This document shows, in pieces, positions 1-8,779 of a stretch of 64,000 bases of DNA. Numbering within the stretch: the stretch's first letter is position 1; every line of letters starts with the position of its first letter. The stretch is taken from assembly GCF_900116365.1 (NCBI RefSeq), contig NZ_FPAG01000002.1, positions 124,001-188,000 of the forward strand, read 5' to 3'. Both the position numbers and the translations under genes were made by a program. The notes beneath the pieces are model-generated. The model did no database searches. It was given only the letters and a program-made list of their open reading frames with translations, and was not told the origin of the DNA. Source of the stretch: Zhouia amylolytica. GTDB taxonomy: Bacteria > Bacteroidota > Bacteroidia > Flavobacteriales > Flavobacteriaceae.

Positions 1-593
1 CCTAATTGTACACTTACGTTATTATTAATAACCGCTCCAAATGCCCCATACAACCTGTTTTGACCGAAAACTGTATTTTGGAGGTTCAGGAATATTTCAT
101 CGTAAACATTAACAAAAAATGTTTCGGTTAACGGATAGGTTAGTTGAAGGCGGTAACGAACTCTATTTAAAAAGTCACTTTCACCTCCAACATGAACGAA
201 TCGTTGTTCTAAGCGGTAACGATGATTTAATTTTAGTTTACCCCAATTGTCTTTAATTTCTAATTGCTGATATATTCTATTTTCAGAGGCGTTCGGTTCA
301 TTACCAAATTCTTGATATAGCGCATCTGTTTCAATAAAACCATAACCCGCCGTTACCATGAACCGATCATTGACGTGATAGTTGATTCCGGTTCTTAGTA
401 GCATTTGATTAAAATTATCTGCGACTTCATAATATCTAAATTGCGCTTCTGTATGAAGACTGAATTTTTCTGAAAGTTTATAGGTGCCAAAATACATATA
501 CCATGCTCCCAGTTCATCTTCACCACGCTCCTGTGCTTTTACAAAAATGGTAGTTAAAAAAATACAAATGACCAACAATCGGTTTTTCATCAT
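1..593 (-). CDS. DUF2490 family outer-membrane-like protein (3' end cut by window edge)
   Basis: The reading frame is open from an ATG at 593 (a second ATG follows at 590) to the left edge, so the C-terminus is missing. The first 20 or so residues form a signal peptide ending in a VKAQ-like site. The rest has alternating polar and aromatic strands (ELGAWYMYFG, FSLHTEAQFRYYE, NRVRYRLQLTYPL, LFLNLQNTVFG-like) typical of the DUF2490 family, which is predicted to form an outer-membrane beta-barrel. About 197 residues are visible, close to most of the family length. No function is known for the family. It lies 16 bp upstream of nothing on its own strand here; the BNR-repeat gene at 610 is on the same strand just before it. 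Confidence 0.75.
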   Translation of the reverse strand, partial: MMKNRLLVICIFLTTIFVKAQERGEDELGAWYMYFGTYKLSEKFSLHTEAQFRYYEVADNFNQMLLRTGINYHVNDRFMVTAGYGFIETDALYQEFGNEPNASENRIYQQLEIKDNWGKLKLNHRYRLEQRFVHVGGESDFLNRVRYRLQLTYPLTETFFVNVYDEIFLNLQNTVFGQNRLYGAFGAVINNNVSVQL

Positions 594-609
594 TGCTAAA
601 TAAATTTAT

Positions 610-3600
610 TTATGGATTAATATTAAATGTTTCAGTTTCTTTAAAACGAGTAATTTTCAATGCTTTCATTTTTTCTTGATATGCAGGCCATTCTTCATTA
701 AAAAAGGCATTGGTGGTTTTTAATGCCTCCTGCAAAGCTTCTTTCGCCTGAGATATTAACCTTTTTTCTGTAGCTGTTATGCCTTCAGGTCTGCTGGAAA
801 CATAATATCGGGCGTTTGAAATTCTACTATTTACAGTAGGGTCCGTACTACGGGTAAGCCCTTGTCTTTTATCAATCTTTCCAAGATAAATGGCAATTAC
901 AGAGTCAATTTTTTTCGTAATTGTTTTGGATGCATTAATCTCTTCTTTAAATTTTTCTTTGTCCAGTTTTTGAAGTTCTTTCTGATAATCTTGAGCGGTA
1001 TTTTTGCTTTCTACCAACTGTTTTACGGCATCAGCGGTGGTTTGCTGGTACGACTCCAGTGTTTTATAGGCTGTGTATCTTTCATTAATACCGGCAGGAG
1101 AAGCTATTATACGAGGGTCACTCTCAACTTTTATGATCGTTTCTTCAGTTAAATCTCCATAAATCATTTTTAATCGATAAGTACCGGGCTTAACAGAAAT
1201 TCCGCCATTTTCCCGATTGTTTTTTCTAATGGTTCTGCTAGGGTAGTCAGGTCCTTTTTCATCCATATACCAATACATGCGATGGATGCCTTTTTCCTTA
1301 GGAGTCTTATGTTTTAAAGTTCTTATCAGGCGATCACCATCATAAACTTCAAGTTTAACAGAGTCTTTAGAAGTTTCGGTTTTAGCCATTTCCGAATGCT
1401 CACCATTGTTTTCATTTTCAGAGGTCTCCTTTTTTTCACTTTCTTTGGATGTTTTATTCAGGTAGTAGGTAATCATAGCACCACTTTGTCTATTGTCTCC
1501 GCTGTACATACTATGTCCGCCAAAACGAGTTCCGGTAGGTTGTTGATAAGAAGCCTGATAGGCTGTGGGGGGATTGAAAAGAAGCATTTCTTTTTCAAGC
1601 GAATTGGTGTTTTTCGCGATTTCGCGTAATGGACGAATATCATCTAGTACCCAGGCAGCCCGACCAAATGTTCCTATAACCAAATCGTGTTCTCTCGGAT
1701 GAATTGCGAGGTCTGAGGTAGGAACTGTAGGGTAACCTTCGGTCCATTTAGTCCATTTATTTCCGGCGTCTACGGAAATATACAACCCATCATCAGTACC
1801 TAAAAATAGCAGATTAGGTGTTTCCGGATCTTCTATGATGCTTAATGTGAAACTTTTTGTGTCATTTTCATCTACAATACGCTCCCAAGATTTTCCATAG
1901 TTTTTTGTACGGTATGCATATGGTGTATAATTAAATCTTCGATAATCATTCGCAATAAGTAATGCTTCGCCTTCATTTTTATCAGAGGCACGAATTTGTG
2001 CAATCCAACTTCCTTCAGGTAAGCCTTTTAAGCCTTTGGAAACATCTTTCCATGATTCTCCACCATCCTGGGTTATATGAACTCTACCATCATCAGAACC
2101 TGTCCATAAAATATCTTTAGTTAGGGGAGAGGGTTCAATAACCAAAATGGTACAATGGTTTTCTGCTCCTGTGGCATCGATTGTTAATCCACCACTATCA
2201 CTTTGATTCTGTTTCTCAGGGTTATTTGTGGTAAGGTCTGGTGAAATTATTTCCCATGATAAACCTTTATCAGTACTTTTATGTACAAACTGGCTTCCAA
2301 AGTAGAGGGTTGCATTGTCGAAAGGATCTTGAGCTATTGCGGAATTCCAGTTAAAACGAAGTTTCAAGTTCGGATCAGGGTGGGTTGGACGTACAGAATA
2401 GCTTTGACCGGTTTTCCAATCATATCTTTGTACGTAGCCCTGTTGACTCATAGCGAATCCGAAGCGAGAATCATCTTTATCAGGAACAACATCAAAACCA
2501 TCACCAAAGGCTATTTCCTGCCAATAAGAATTTCTGATTCCTTGTGCTTTCCATACATAGGCCGGTCCTCTCCAGGAACCATTATCCTGCATACCTCCAT
2601 AAACATTATATGGAAATTCATTATCTACGGAAATATGATAAAATTGAGCTACAGGGAGATTTCCTATAAAACGCCATGTTTTACCTCCGTCTCTGGTAAT
2701 GCTCATTCCTCCGTCGTTTCCATCGATCATAAAGCTACCATCATCCGGATGGATCCACCATGCATGATGATCGGGATGTATCCCATGATCTGATCCATAA
2801 GCAGGCATTAATTGCGAAAAGTTTTTACCACCATCTTCAGATACATTGATATAGGTGAAAACAGAATATATTCTATTTTCATTTTGGGGATCTACATATA
2901 TTTCCGAATAATAGAATGGACGATTTCCAATATCTTCTTTATCATTTATTTTCTCCCATTTAAATCCACCATCCAAGCTTTTATACAGCGCATTTTTTTT
3001 GGATTCTACAAGTGCATAAACAATATTAGGTTTATTTTGAGCAATAGCAATTCCAATTCTCCCGAGTTCTCCTTCAGGGAATCCGTCCTCATCACTAATT
3101 TTTTTCCAGTTTTCACCACCATCATGTGTCATGAAAAGGCCACTACCTGTTCCCCCCGACTTAAAAAACCAAGGATCGCGTTTGTGTTCCCACATGGCTA
3201 CAAACAATTTATTAGGATTGTTTGGATCCATAACCATATCCGCAACACCTGAACTTTCGTTAGTATATAAAATTTTATTCCATGTTTTACCCCCATCGGT
3301 GGTTTTGAATACTCCGCGTTCTTCATGTTTCCCCCATGGTGAACCTATAGCGCCGGCGTAAACAATATCAGGATTTGTAGGGTCTACAACAATACGGTGT
3401 ATATGACGTGTGTTTTCCAGCCCCATTCCTTTCCAGGTTTTTCCTCCATCAAGTGACTTATAAATTCCGAAACCACCATTTAAGCTGTTTCTCGGATTTC
3501 CTTCACCAGTTCCTACCCAGATAACAGAAGGGTTTGATTGCTGAATTTCAACAGCACCAATTGATGCTGTAATCTGATTGTCGAATATGGGACTCCATTT

Positions 3601-3819
3601 AATACCACCTGAAGTTGATTTCCAAAGTCCTCCGGAGGCTGTGCCTACATACATAACATCCGGATTTTTATGAACAACGTCTATGGCAGTTACCCGTCCA
3701 CTCATTCCACCCGGGCCAATATTCCGGGGTTTCATATTTTTAACCAAATCCATCGAAAACTCCTGGCTTACAAGGGAAATAGAAAAGATCATAGAAAGAA
3801 AAAGTAGAAATTTTTTCAT
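610..3819 (-). CDS. Secreted sortilin/VPS10-like BNR-repeat protein (glycosyl hydrolase-type beta-propeller)
   Basis: A 1069-residue exported protein with a signal peptide (cleavage near LVSQ) followed by two beta-propellers. At least nine Asp-box repeats of the form S/T-x-D-x-G-x-x-W are visible, for example SLDGGKTW, TTDGGKTW, THDGGENW, TRDGGKTW and TQDGGESW. The family is often annotated as VPS10 or glycosyl hydrolase, but no sialidase catalytic set can be assigned, so binding or scaffold roles are as likely as catalysis. The last 300 or so residues leave the propeller: a Lys/Glu-rich low-complexity stretch near residue 800, a beta-sandwich-like part, then a long helical region of 120 residues with coiled-coil character. 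There is no Por-type C-terminal sorting domain. It is transcribed alone or with the DUF2490 gene downstream. The family assignment is firm, the function is not. Confidence 0.85.
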   Translation of the reverse strand: MKKFLLFLSMIFSISLVSQEFSMDLVKNMKPRNIGPGGMSGRVTAIDVVHKNPDVMYVGTASGGLWKSTSGGIKWSPIFDNQITASIGAVEIQQSNPSVIWVGTGEGNPRNSLNGGFGIYKSLDGGKTWKGMGLENTRHIHRIVVDPTNPDIVYAGAIGSPWGKHEERGVFKTTDGGKTWNKILYTNESSGVADMVMDPNNPNKLFVAMWEHKRDPWFFKSGGTGSGLFMTHDGGENWKKISDEDGFPEGELGRIGIAIAQNKPNIVYALVESKKNALYKSLDGGFKWEKINDKEDIGNRPFYYSEIYVDPQNENRIYSVFTYINVSEDGGKNFSQLMPAYGSDHGIHPDHHAWWIHPDDGSFMIDGNDGGMSITRDGGKTWRFIGNLPVAQFYHISVDNEFPYNVYGGMQDNGSWRGPAYVWKAQGIRNSYWQEIAFGDGFDVVPDKDDSRFGFAMSQQGYVQRYDWKTGQSYSVRPTHPDPNLKLRFNWNSAIAQDPFDNATLYFGSQFVHKSTDKGLSWEIISPDLTTNNPEKQNQSDSGGLTIDATGAENHCTILVIEPSPLTKDILWTGSDDGRVHITQDGGESWKDVSKGLKGLPEGSWIAQIRASDKNEGEALLIANDYRRFNYTPYAYRTKNYGKSWERIVDENDTKSFTLSIIEDPETPNLLFLGTDDGLYISVDAGNKWTKWTEGYPTVPTSDLAIHPREHDLVIGTFGRAAWVLDDIRPLREIAKNTNSLEKEMLLFNPPTAYQASYQQPTGTRFGGHSMYSGDNRQSGAMITYYLNKTSKESEKKETSENENNGEHSEMAKTETSKDSVKLEVYDGDRLIRTLKHKTPKEKGIHRMYWYMDEKGPDYPSRTIRKNNRENGGISVKPGTYRLKMIYGDLTEETIIKVESDPRIIASPAGINERYTAYKTLESYQQTTADAVKQLVESKNTAQDYQKELQKLDKEKFKEEINASKTITKKIDSVIAIYLGKIDKRQGLTRSTDPTVNSRISNARYYVSSRPEGITATEKRLISQAKEALQEALKTTNAFFNEEWPAYQEKMKALKITRFKETETFNINP

Positions 3820-3894
3820 AATTAGAGTTAGCTTTAGTTGTAATAGTAAAGGTTAAAAATAAGTAAAAGAGTTGGTATTATTCTTAAAGTCTTG

Positions 3895-4443
3895 TTAATG
3901 ACTTTTTGATTTGATTTTTTTAATTTTTTTCGGTAAAAACCATAAATAGAATCCACTGAATGAAAGTATAATGAGTCCTAATGATGTTAGGGTGGAGTAG
4001 GTTAATTTTGATTCATCGTTATTGGTTTTGAAGATGAAATCGAGGATGGAACCATCATGAATCATTTCGATGATGTCTGCAGTTCGTTGTTTTACGGAAA
4101 CAATTTCTCCGGAATAACAATCAATTTGTAATTCTGTGAAATGATCTTCAAAACGAATTTTTGCAATTCCTTTGCCAGGTCTGAAGTCTATTCTGTTGAT
4201 AGCAACTGGTAACTGTAGTGAATCTTTTGAATAGCTTTTGGCAATTTCTTCAATATGGTTCAGCGAAATATATGCTTGTTGTTGTTTTTCAATTTTAGCA
4301 GAGGGTGGTTTAAATTGCAGTTGTGCTTTCCAGGCAAGCAATAATCCTGTAACCCCCATGATAAACATAAATATCATTAAAGGGACTGCAATCCATTTAT
4401 GAATTTTTCTATAAAAGCGTGATTTTTGAGCAACTCTTTGCAA
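3895..4443 (-). CDS. PepSY-domain membrane protein
   Basis: A protein of 182 residues with an N-terminal transmembrane helix after a basic start (RKIHKWIAVPLMIFMF), a periplasmic PepSY-like region (about 60-140) and a second helix near the C-terminus followed by a Lys-rich tail (KKIKKIKSKSH). The KIHKW-x-G/P pattern is that of PepSY-associated transmembrane proteins found with iron-uptake and redox systems. It is much shorter than the full four-helix PepSY_TM reductases. The start must be TTG at 4443 or a later codon: the frame has a TAG ten codons upstream and no ATG between. Function is unknown; iron reduction is only a guess from the family. Confidence 0.7.
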   Translation of the reverse strand: MQRVAQKSRFYRKIHKWIAVPLMIFMFIMGVTGLLLAWKAQLQFKPPSAKIEKQQQAYISLNHIEEIAKSYSKDSLQLPVAINRIDFRPGKGIAKIRFEDHFTELQIDCYSGEIVSVKQRTADIIEMIHDGSILDFIFKTNNDESKLTYSTLTSLGLIILSFSGFYLWFLPKKIKKIKSKSH

Positions 4444-4560
4444 CAGATTATAGGCTGAAAAATTAGTTGCCTAAAATATAGAATAGCCTATTAAACTTTC
4501 TTAAACTTCTGTTAAGCCTTTTTGTGTAAAATTTAAATTTTTAGGTACCCTTCAATAAAG

Positions 4561-4594
4561 AAGTAACGACCCTCTTGGTTTAGGGTCGTTACTT
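4561..4594 (-). terminator. Hairpin downstream of the triple-repeat protein gene
   Basis: A perfect 12-bp stem (AAGTAACGACCC / GGGTCGTTACTT) with a 10-nt loop starts 32 bp after the stop of the gene at 4626. The tail on the minus strand is only moderately T-rich (CTTTATT), so it could also protect the 3' end rather than terminate. Confidence 0.65.
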
Positions 4595-4625
4595 AAAAGT
4601 ATTTTTATAATGGAGGTTATTCTAA

Positions 4626-5387
4626 TTAGTTACATCTTTTTGAACCTGCTACGCCTGCAATCTTTCTATTACTTTCCCAAGTTTTGATACATTTTCTTAA
4701 TCTGTAATTGTACCATACCTTATAATCTTTACCATCATCCCTGAATCCTCTCTGTTCTCGATAACCTCGGTCTTCAAGTTCTCTATAAGCTCTGTAGCGA
4801 TCCCATCCTTTTATGTAGTTAATCTTTCCACATTCATCGGAACCTGCGATTCCTTTAATATATCCTCCGGATTGCCACGATTTAATACACTTTTTTAATC
4901 GATTATTATACCAAACTATATAATCCCTTCCATCATCACGAAAATTATGCTGACGTTCATACCCCATTCGATCTAATTCATTGTATGCTTCCCAGTCTTT
5001 CATTCCCTTTAAGTCGTCTAAACTACTAGCTCTGCTGCTATACCGATTATTGTTGTCGTATCGATTATTGTTGTCATAACGACGATTGTAATTATTGGAA
5101 GATCGATCCATTTTGTCGAAGCATTTTTGATCTTTAGTTTCTATAGCGAAACGCACTCTTCCGTCATTAATCGTTGCTGCCACACAACTTCTTCGACGAT
5201 CGTTATACCAATATTGTATGATGCTGGTTGAACTTTTATCAATGCCTGCTAATTCGTAACCCATTCTTTTAAATTCGTTTTCGGCTGAACTGGCTCGCAT
5301 ATCTCTAAACCTTGAAAGATCTCCTTGTGCATGCCCAATAAATACAGTTAAGAGCAGGGTGAATAAAGTCAATAATGTAATTCTCAT
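4626..5387 (-). CDS. Secreted protein of three Cys-paired repeats with an Asn/Tyr/Arg-rich linker
   Basis: Not recognised as a named family. It has a signal peptide (cleavage near IGHAQ) and three repeats of about 64 residues, roughly 24-90, 123-186 and 191-253. Each carries A-x-x-E-L/F-x-x-x-GY early, WYN-x-R-L/R-x-x-C in the middle and a Cys at its end, so each could hold one disulfide. Repeats 2 and 3 are close to each other (DDG-R/K-DY-x-VWYN, then KCIK-S/T-W); repeat 1 is diverged. Between repeats 1 and 2 is a short tandem of RYDNNN units. The first helix of each repeat is loosely PASTA-like. The gene stands alone, with a strong hairpin downstream. A cell-surface or periplasmic binding role is possible but unproven. 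Confidence 0.75.
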   Translation of the reverse strand: MRITLLTLFTLLLTVFIGHAQGDLSRFRDMRASSAENEFKRMGYELAGIDKSSTSIIQYWYNDRRRSCVAATINDGRVRFAIETKDQKCFDKMDRSSNNYNRRYDNNNRYDNNNRYSSRASSLDDLKGMKDWEAYNELDRMGYERQHNFRDDGRDYIVWYNNRLKKCIKSWQSGGYIKGIAGSDECGKINYIKGWDRYRAYRELEDRGYREQRGFRDDGKDYKVWYNYRLRKCIKTWESNRKIAGVAGSKRCN

Positions 5388-5724
5388 GATTGTAGTGTGT
5401 TGATTAATAGCTTATTAAAGATAGTTTATTTTTGATGAAATAAATAATTTTTCAATCTCGTTTAGTCAAAATAATCTATTTTCCTGTTAAGGATGGAAGA
5501 GTGTTTTGAAGATTCTTAACCTTAATAAATACAAGTTAATATCACGAAATCAATTCTTATTTAGAATATATAGCGTTCAGACATATTCGAACTCAATAAT
5601 GGATTGGTGAAGTTCTAAGTGATGGGTGTGAGGATTTTTTTAATATTCATGGAGGGACTGCCTGATCTATTTGATCATGAGAAGAAAAACAAATAAAAAA
5701 TTACCTAAATACTTCGTATTTGAT
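5388..5724. other. Intergenic region without a recognisable gene
   Basis: This 337-bp AT-rich gap separates the triple-repeat protein from ydeI. The longest plus-strand ATG frame I can follow near 5622 codes for only about 24 residues and has no supporting features. A short inverted repeat (TGATC-TATTT-GATCA) lies near 5660. I see no tRNA or other structured RNA. Confidence 0.5.
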
Positions 5725-6288
5725 TTATCGGGTTTTAGTATTCTGTTCGCACCTTATGATGATTTCTTTAATTCTTTTGGAACGCGTCGTATCTCTTTTT
5801 GCCTGATTTAGCCAGTACAAGTAATTTTTTTTATAGGTTTTACTAAACGCCTTGTAATTATTATAGGCAGTTATATTCTGATCAAACTCTTTTTGTAAAT
5901 CTTCTGGTATTATCAAGTTTTCTACCTCATCAAGTGCTGTCCAACTACCATTTTCTTTGGCGATTTCAATTTTAGCCAAACCTGCCTCATGCATGAGCCC
6001 ATCCTTAATGAGCTGCTCGATATATGATTTATTAAGCTTACTCCAAGCACTTTTGTTTTTTCTAGGGCAGAAGTATTGCTTTCGCTTTTCCGGTCCGATT
6101 TTTTTAACGGTACTGTCAATCCATCCAAAGCATAATGCCTGTTGAACGGCTTCTTCCCATCTCATACTTTCCTGTTTACTATTTACTGTATAAAAGATCA
6201 GGTAAATACCATCAGAGGAGTCATGATGTTCGTGAAGCCATTTACGCCATGCTGAACTGTTTTTAAAATAGTGAATCGGTTTCTCCAT
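5725..6288 (-). CDS. YdeI/OmpD-associated family protein
   Basis: A protein of 187 residues matching the YdeI/OmpD-associated (bacteriocin-protection) family. It has the early W-R-x-W-L-x-x-x-H segment, the conserved W-E-E-A-V-Q-x-A-L-C-F-G-W-I-D-S core near residue 45, then FCPRKNKSAWSKLNK, and a C-terminal Y/F-K-K-x-Y-L-Y-W-L-x-x-A-K-R helix. Family members are cytoplasmic; their biochemical role is not established and the antibacterial-peptide link comes from proteobacterial genetics. Only 4 bp separate it from moaA upstream, so it is probably the last gene of the Moco operon, although its role there is unclear. Confidence 0.85.
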   Translation of the reverse strand: MEKPIHYFKNSSAWRKWLHEHHDSSDGIYLIFYTVNSKQESMRWEEAVQQALCFGWIDSTVKKIGPEKRKQYFCPRKNKSAWSKLNKSYIEQLIKDGLMHEAGLAKIEIAKENGSWTALDEVENLIIPEDLQKEFDQNITAYNNYKAFSKTYKKNYLYWLNQAKRDTTRSKRIKEIIIRCEQNTKTR

Positions 6289-6292
6289 GGTT

Positions 6293-7300
6293 TTATCCTC
6301 CTATAGTGGTCATGTTTCTATTTTTAGTATGAAGGTCCGGATTTTTCAATTTCTCTAAGGTGTCCATACCTCCTCTCATTTTAAATTTGGCCAGCACATG
6401 TTTTTTAATAACGGACTCTATACATTTCCCTTGTCTTAGTGGTGTTAAAAGATCAGTTTCTGATGCAGAAAAGAGACAGTTTTTCATTTTTCCGTTGGCA
6501 GTTAATCGTAACCTGTTGCAAGAATCACAAAACGGATTGGTTACTGAGCTTATGATTGCGAAAGACCCTTTATAATCTTTAATTTTATAATTTTTCGAAG
6601 TATCATTTGGGGCGTCTTTTAAACGTATCACATCATTTTTTTCAAATACCTGGTAGACATGGTTCATAATTCCCTGATAGGAAACCATTTTGGAAATGTC
6701 CCATTTATTACCATCAAAAGGCATAAATTCTATAAAACGCACACTCAAGGGATGATCTTTGCTTAGCTTTATGAAATCGACTATTTCGTCTTCATTAAAA
6801 TTTTTCATTAAAACGGTATTCATCTTAACTTCAAAGCCTTCTTCAATTAATCTTAAAATATTTCCATAGACCTTTTCGAAAAAATTGCGTCGGGTAATTG
6901 AATTGAATTTTTCTTTATTTAATGAATCAAGGCTGACATTTACTTTTTGAATTCCACATTCCTTGAGGATATTGATATGTCTTTCTATATTGACTGCATT
7001 CGTGGTGATTGCTAATTCTACGGGAAGTGAAGCCAATTTTTTAAGAATAATATCAGCATCTTTTCTTACTAAAGGTTCCCCTCCTGTAATCCTTATTTTA
7101 GTTACCCCATGTTTTACAAACACCTTGGCTATTGAATAGATTTCTTCGAAAGACATAATATGTGACTTTGGCGACAAAGTAACCCCTTCAGCTGGCATGC
7201 AATAGGTACAACGGAGATTGCAGCGCTCAGTAAGTGAAATACGTAAATACGTATGTGTTCTGTTAAATGTGTCCGTTAAGATTTTGTCAACCTCAGTCAT
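6293..7300 (-). CDS. moaA: GTP 3',8-cyclase MoaA
   Basis: A radical SAM enzyme of 335 residues that, with MoaC, turns GTP into cyclic pyranopterin monophosphate, the first step of Moco synthesis. The N-terminal SAM cluster motif C-x3-C-x2-C is present as CNLRCTYC near residue 27. The ITGGEPL motif follows, and the C-terminal second cluster is present as CDSC with a third Cys 14 residues later (NCLF). The protein ends in IGG, the flexible GG tail that MoaA needs for catalysis. It lies 121 bp after moaCB, the largest gap in the operon, so a minor internal promoter or processing site is possible. The length is typical of the family. Confidence 0.97.
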   Translation of the reverse strand: MTEVDKILTDTFNRTHTYLRISLTERCNLRCTYCMPAEGVTLSPKSHIMSFEEIYSIAKVFVKHGVTKIRITGGEPLVRKDADIILKKLASLPVELAITTNAVNIERHINILKECGIQKVNVSLDSLNKEKFNSITRRNFFEKVYGNILRLIEEGFEVKMNTVLMKNFNEDEIVDFIKLSKDHPLSVRFIEFMPFDGNKWDISKMVSYQGIMNHVYQVFEKNDVIRLKDAPNDTSKNYKIKDYKGSFAIISSVTNPFCDSCNRLRLTANGKMKNCLFSASETDLLTPLRQGKCIESVIKKHVLAKFKMRGGMDTLEKLKNPDLHTKNRNMTTIGG

Positions 7301-7421
7301 AATTTATAAATTCTTTAGTAGTAAATAATCAGTTACTTTTATCAAATATGGTTTAGATTATTACATTTCCTATGGTATTTGTTTTCATTCATAGCCAGCT
7401 GTATGTTTTAATTAATCAGGA

Positions 7422-8333
7422 TTAATCATGTCTAGCGCCTTTAAAAATTCTGAACAGGTGTAATACAAAAGGAAAAATAGCGTCCATTGATTCTTTGGCA
7501 CCATTAGTTGAGCCCGGCAGGGCCATTACCAAACTATTTTTATAAGTACCAGCTACACTTCTGGATAACATAGCATATGGCATTCTATTTTGTCCGTAGC
7601 TCCTGATGGCTTCTTCTATACCAGGAATACGACGATCTAACAGGGGTTCCAGAGCTTCAGGTGTCACGTCACGTAGAGATAAACCTGTACCGCCTGTAAA
7701 TATAATTAGATCAGCTCCGGCACTTTGATATTGTTTTGTTTTTTCCTGAATGATTTCACTCTCGTCAGGAATAACAATGTAATCTAAAATGGAGACGTTA
7801 TGAGTTTTAAGTTTTGCAATGATAGCTTTACCTGCTTTATCCTCTTTATGACCTTCAGAAATGGTATCTGAACATACAACAACTGTTGCTTTGATATCTT
7901 TTCTAAAACGATCGGTGTAATCAGATTTTCCTCCTTTTTTATTTAGAAGTTTAACCTTTTGGATTTCTATTCCTTTGTCTATTGGTTTTAGCATGTCGTA
8001 CATGTTTAGTGCTACTATACTAGCGCCATGCATAGCCTCAACTTCAACACCCGTTTTGTAAATCGTTTTTACCGTGCACAAAATGCTAATCTCTAAATCA
8101 TTTATGGTATAATCTATACCAGTGTATTCAATTGGCATTGGGTGACAATCAGGAAGTAGTTCAGGTGTTTTTTTTACCCCCAGTAAGCCTGCTGCTTTAC
8201 TCATAGAGAACACATCTCCTTTCGGCACCGTACCATTCTTAATAGCCTCTATAGTTTCGTGTCGGCTCACCTTTACAATGGCTTGAGCTGTAGCTACCCT
8301 TAACGTATTTATTTTGTTTGTAATATCTACCAT
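7422..8333 (-). CDS. moaCB: Bifunctional MoaC-MoaB fusion (Moco biosynthesis)
   Basis: A fusion of 303 residues. Residues 1-150 are MoaC, cyclic pyranopterin monophosphate synthase, starting MVDITNK and carrying LLPDCHPMPIEY and the GVEVEAMHGAS segment with its conserved acidic and small residues. Residues 152-303 are MoaB/MogA, molybdopterin adenylyltransferase, with VVCSDTISEG, the FTGGTGLSLRDVTPEA motif and a late LPGSTNGAKE motif. The protein therefore covers an early and a late step of the pathway in one chain. moaE starts the upstream neighbour and ends 2 bp before this ATG, so the two are probably translationally coupled. Such MoaC-MoaB fusions occur in Bacteroidota. Both halves look intact. 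Confidence 0.95.
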   Translation of the reverse strand: MVDITNKINTLRVATAQAIVKVSRHETIEAIKNGTVPKGDVFSMSKAAGLLGVKKTPELLPDCHPMPIEYTGIDYTINDLEISILCTVKTIYKTGVEVEAMHGASIVALNMYDMLKPIDKGIEIQKVKLLNKKGGKSDYTDRFRKDIKATVVVCSDTISEGHKEDKAGKAIIAKLKTHNVSILDYIVIPDESEIIQEKTKQYQSAGADLIIFTGGTGLSLRDVTPEALEPLLDRRIPGIEEAIRSYGQNRMPYAMLSRSVAGTYKNSLVMALPGSTNGAKESMDAIFPFVLHLFRIFKGARHD

Positions 8334-8335
8334 AT

Positions 8336-8779
8336 TTAACTATTTACTTTCCACTGATGGGTTTCATCTTCAAAAATTTCCTTACCAAATATGGGTGCTT
8401 TGGCTTTAATTTCTTCTACCAAGAACTCGATGGCTTTAAATACCACTTTTCTTCTGGGAGCTGATACAAAAACGAAAAGACATATTTCACCGGTTTTTAC
8501 TATGCCTAAACTGTGGTAGATATGCATACAGGTTAAATCGAATTTTTCAAAGGCTGCTTCACGTATTTCATGAAACTTATCGTTAGCCATTTCTTCATAG
8601 GCGGTATATTCAATGGCGGAAACAATTTTTCCATCTATATTATCCGCACGAACCTGACCCAAAAATATGTTATGAGCCCCAATACTGGTTTTGGATTGGT
8701 GTTTGGCTATAGCGTTAGCGATAAACTCAGAACTAATAGCTCCATCAATGAATACTTTTTTAGGTTTATGCGTTTTCAT
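8336..8779 (-). CDS. moaE: Molybdopterin synthase catalytic subunit MoaE
   Basis: A protein of 147 residues that, with thiocarboxylated MoaD, inserts the dithiolene sulfurs into precursor Z. The hallmark segments are present: GAHNIFLGQVR near residue 33, AIEYTAYEEMA, HSLGIVKTGE and the SAPRRKVVFKAIEFLVEEIK helix. By my alignment to E. coli MoaE, the Lys119 equivalent is kept (EEIKAK), but the Lys126 position (FWKRE in E. coli) reads FGKE, so the lysine is one residue later. The first bases overlap the end of the moeB-like gene by 14 bp, and moaCB follows after 2 bp, so synthesis is probably coupled. Confidence 0.95.
   Translation of the reverse strand: MKTHKPKKVFIDGAISSEFIANAIAKHQSKTSIGAHNIFLGQVRADNIDGKIVSAIEYTAYEEMANDKFHEIREAAFEKFDLTCMHIYHSLGIVKTGEICLFVFVSAPRRKVVFKAIEFLVEEIKAKAPIFGKEIFEDETHQWKVNS

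Noticed and set aside
2281-2793. A 170-codon open frame on the plus strand.
   Set aside because: It lies wholly inside the BNR-repeat gene on the other strand, has no family signature, and its Cys/Ile/Arg-rich composition is that of an antisense shadow.
5388-5724. Possible small RNA or short protein gene.
   Set aside because: No promoter with both elements, no stable hairpin with T-tract, and the best frame has only about 24 codons.
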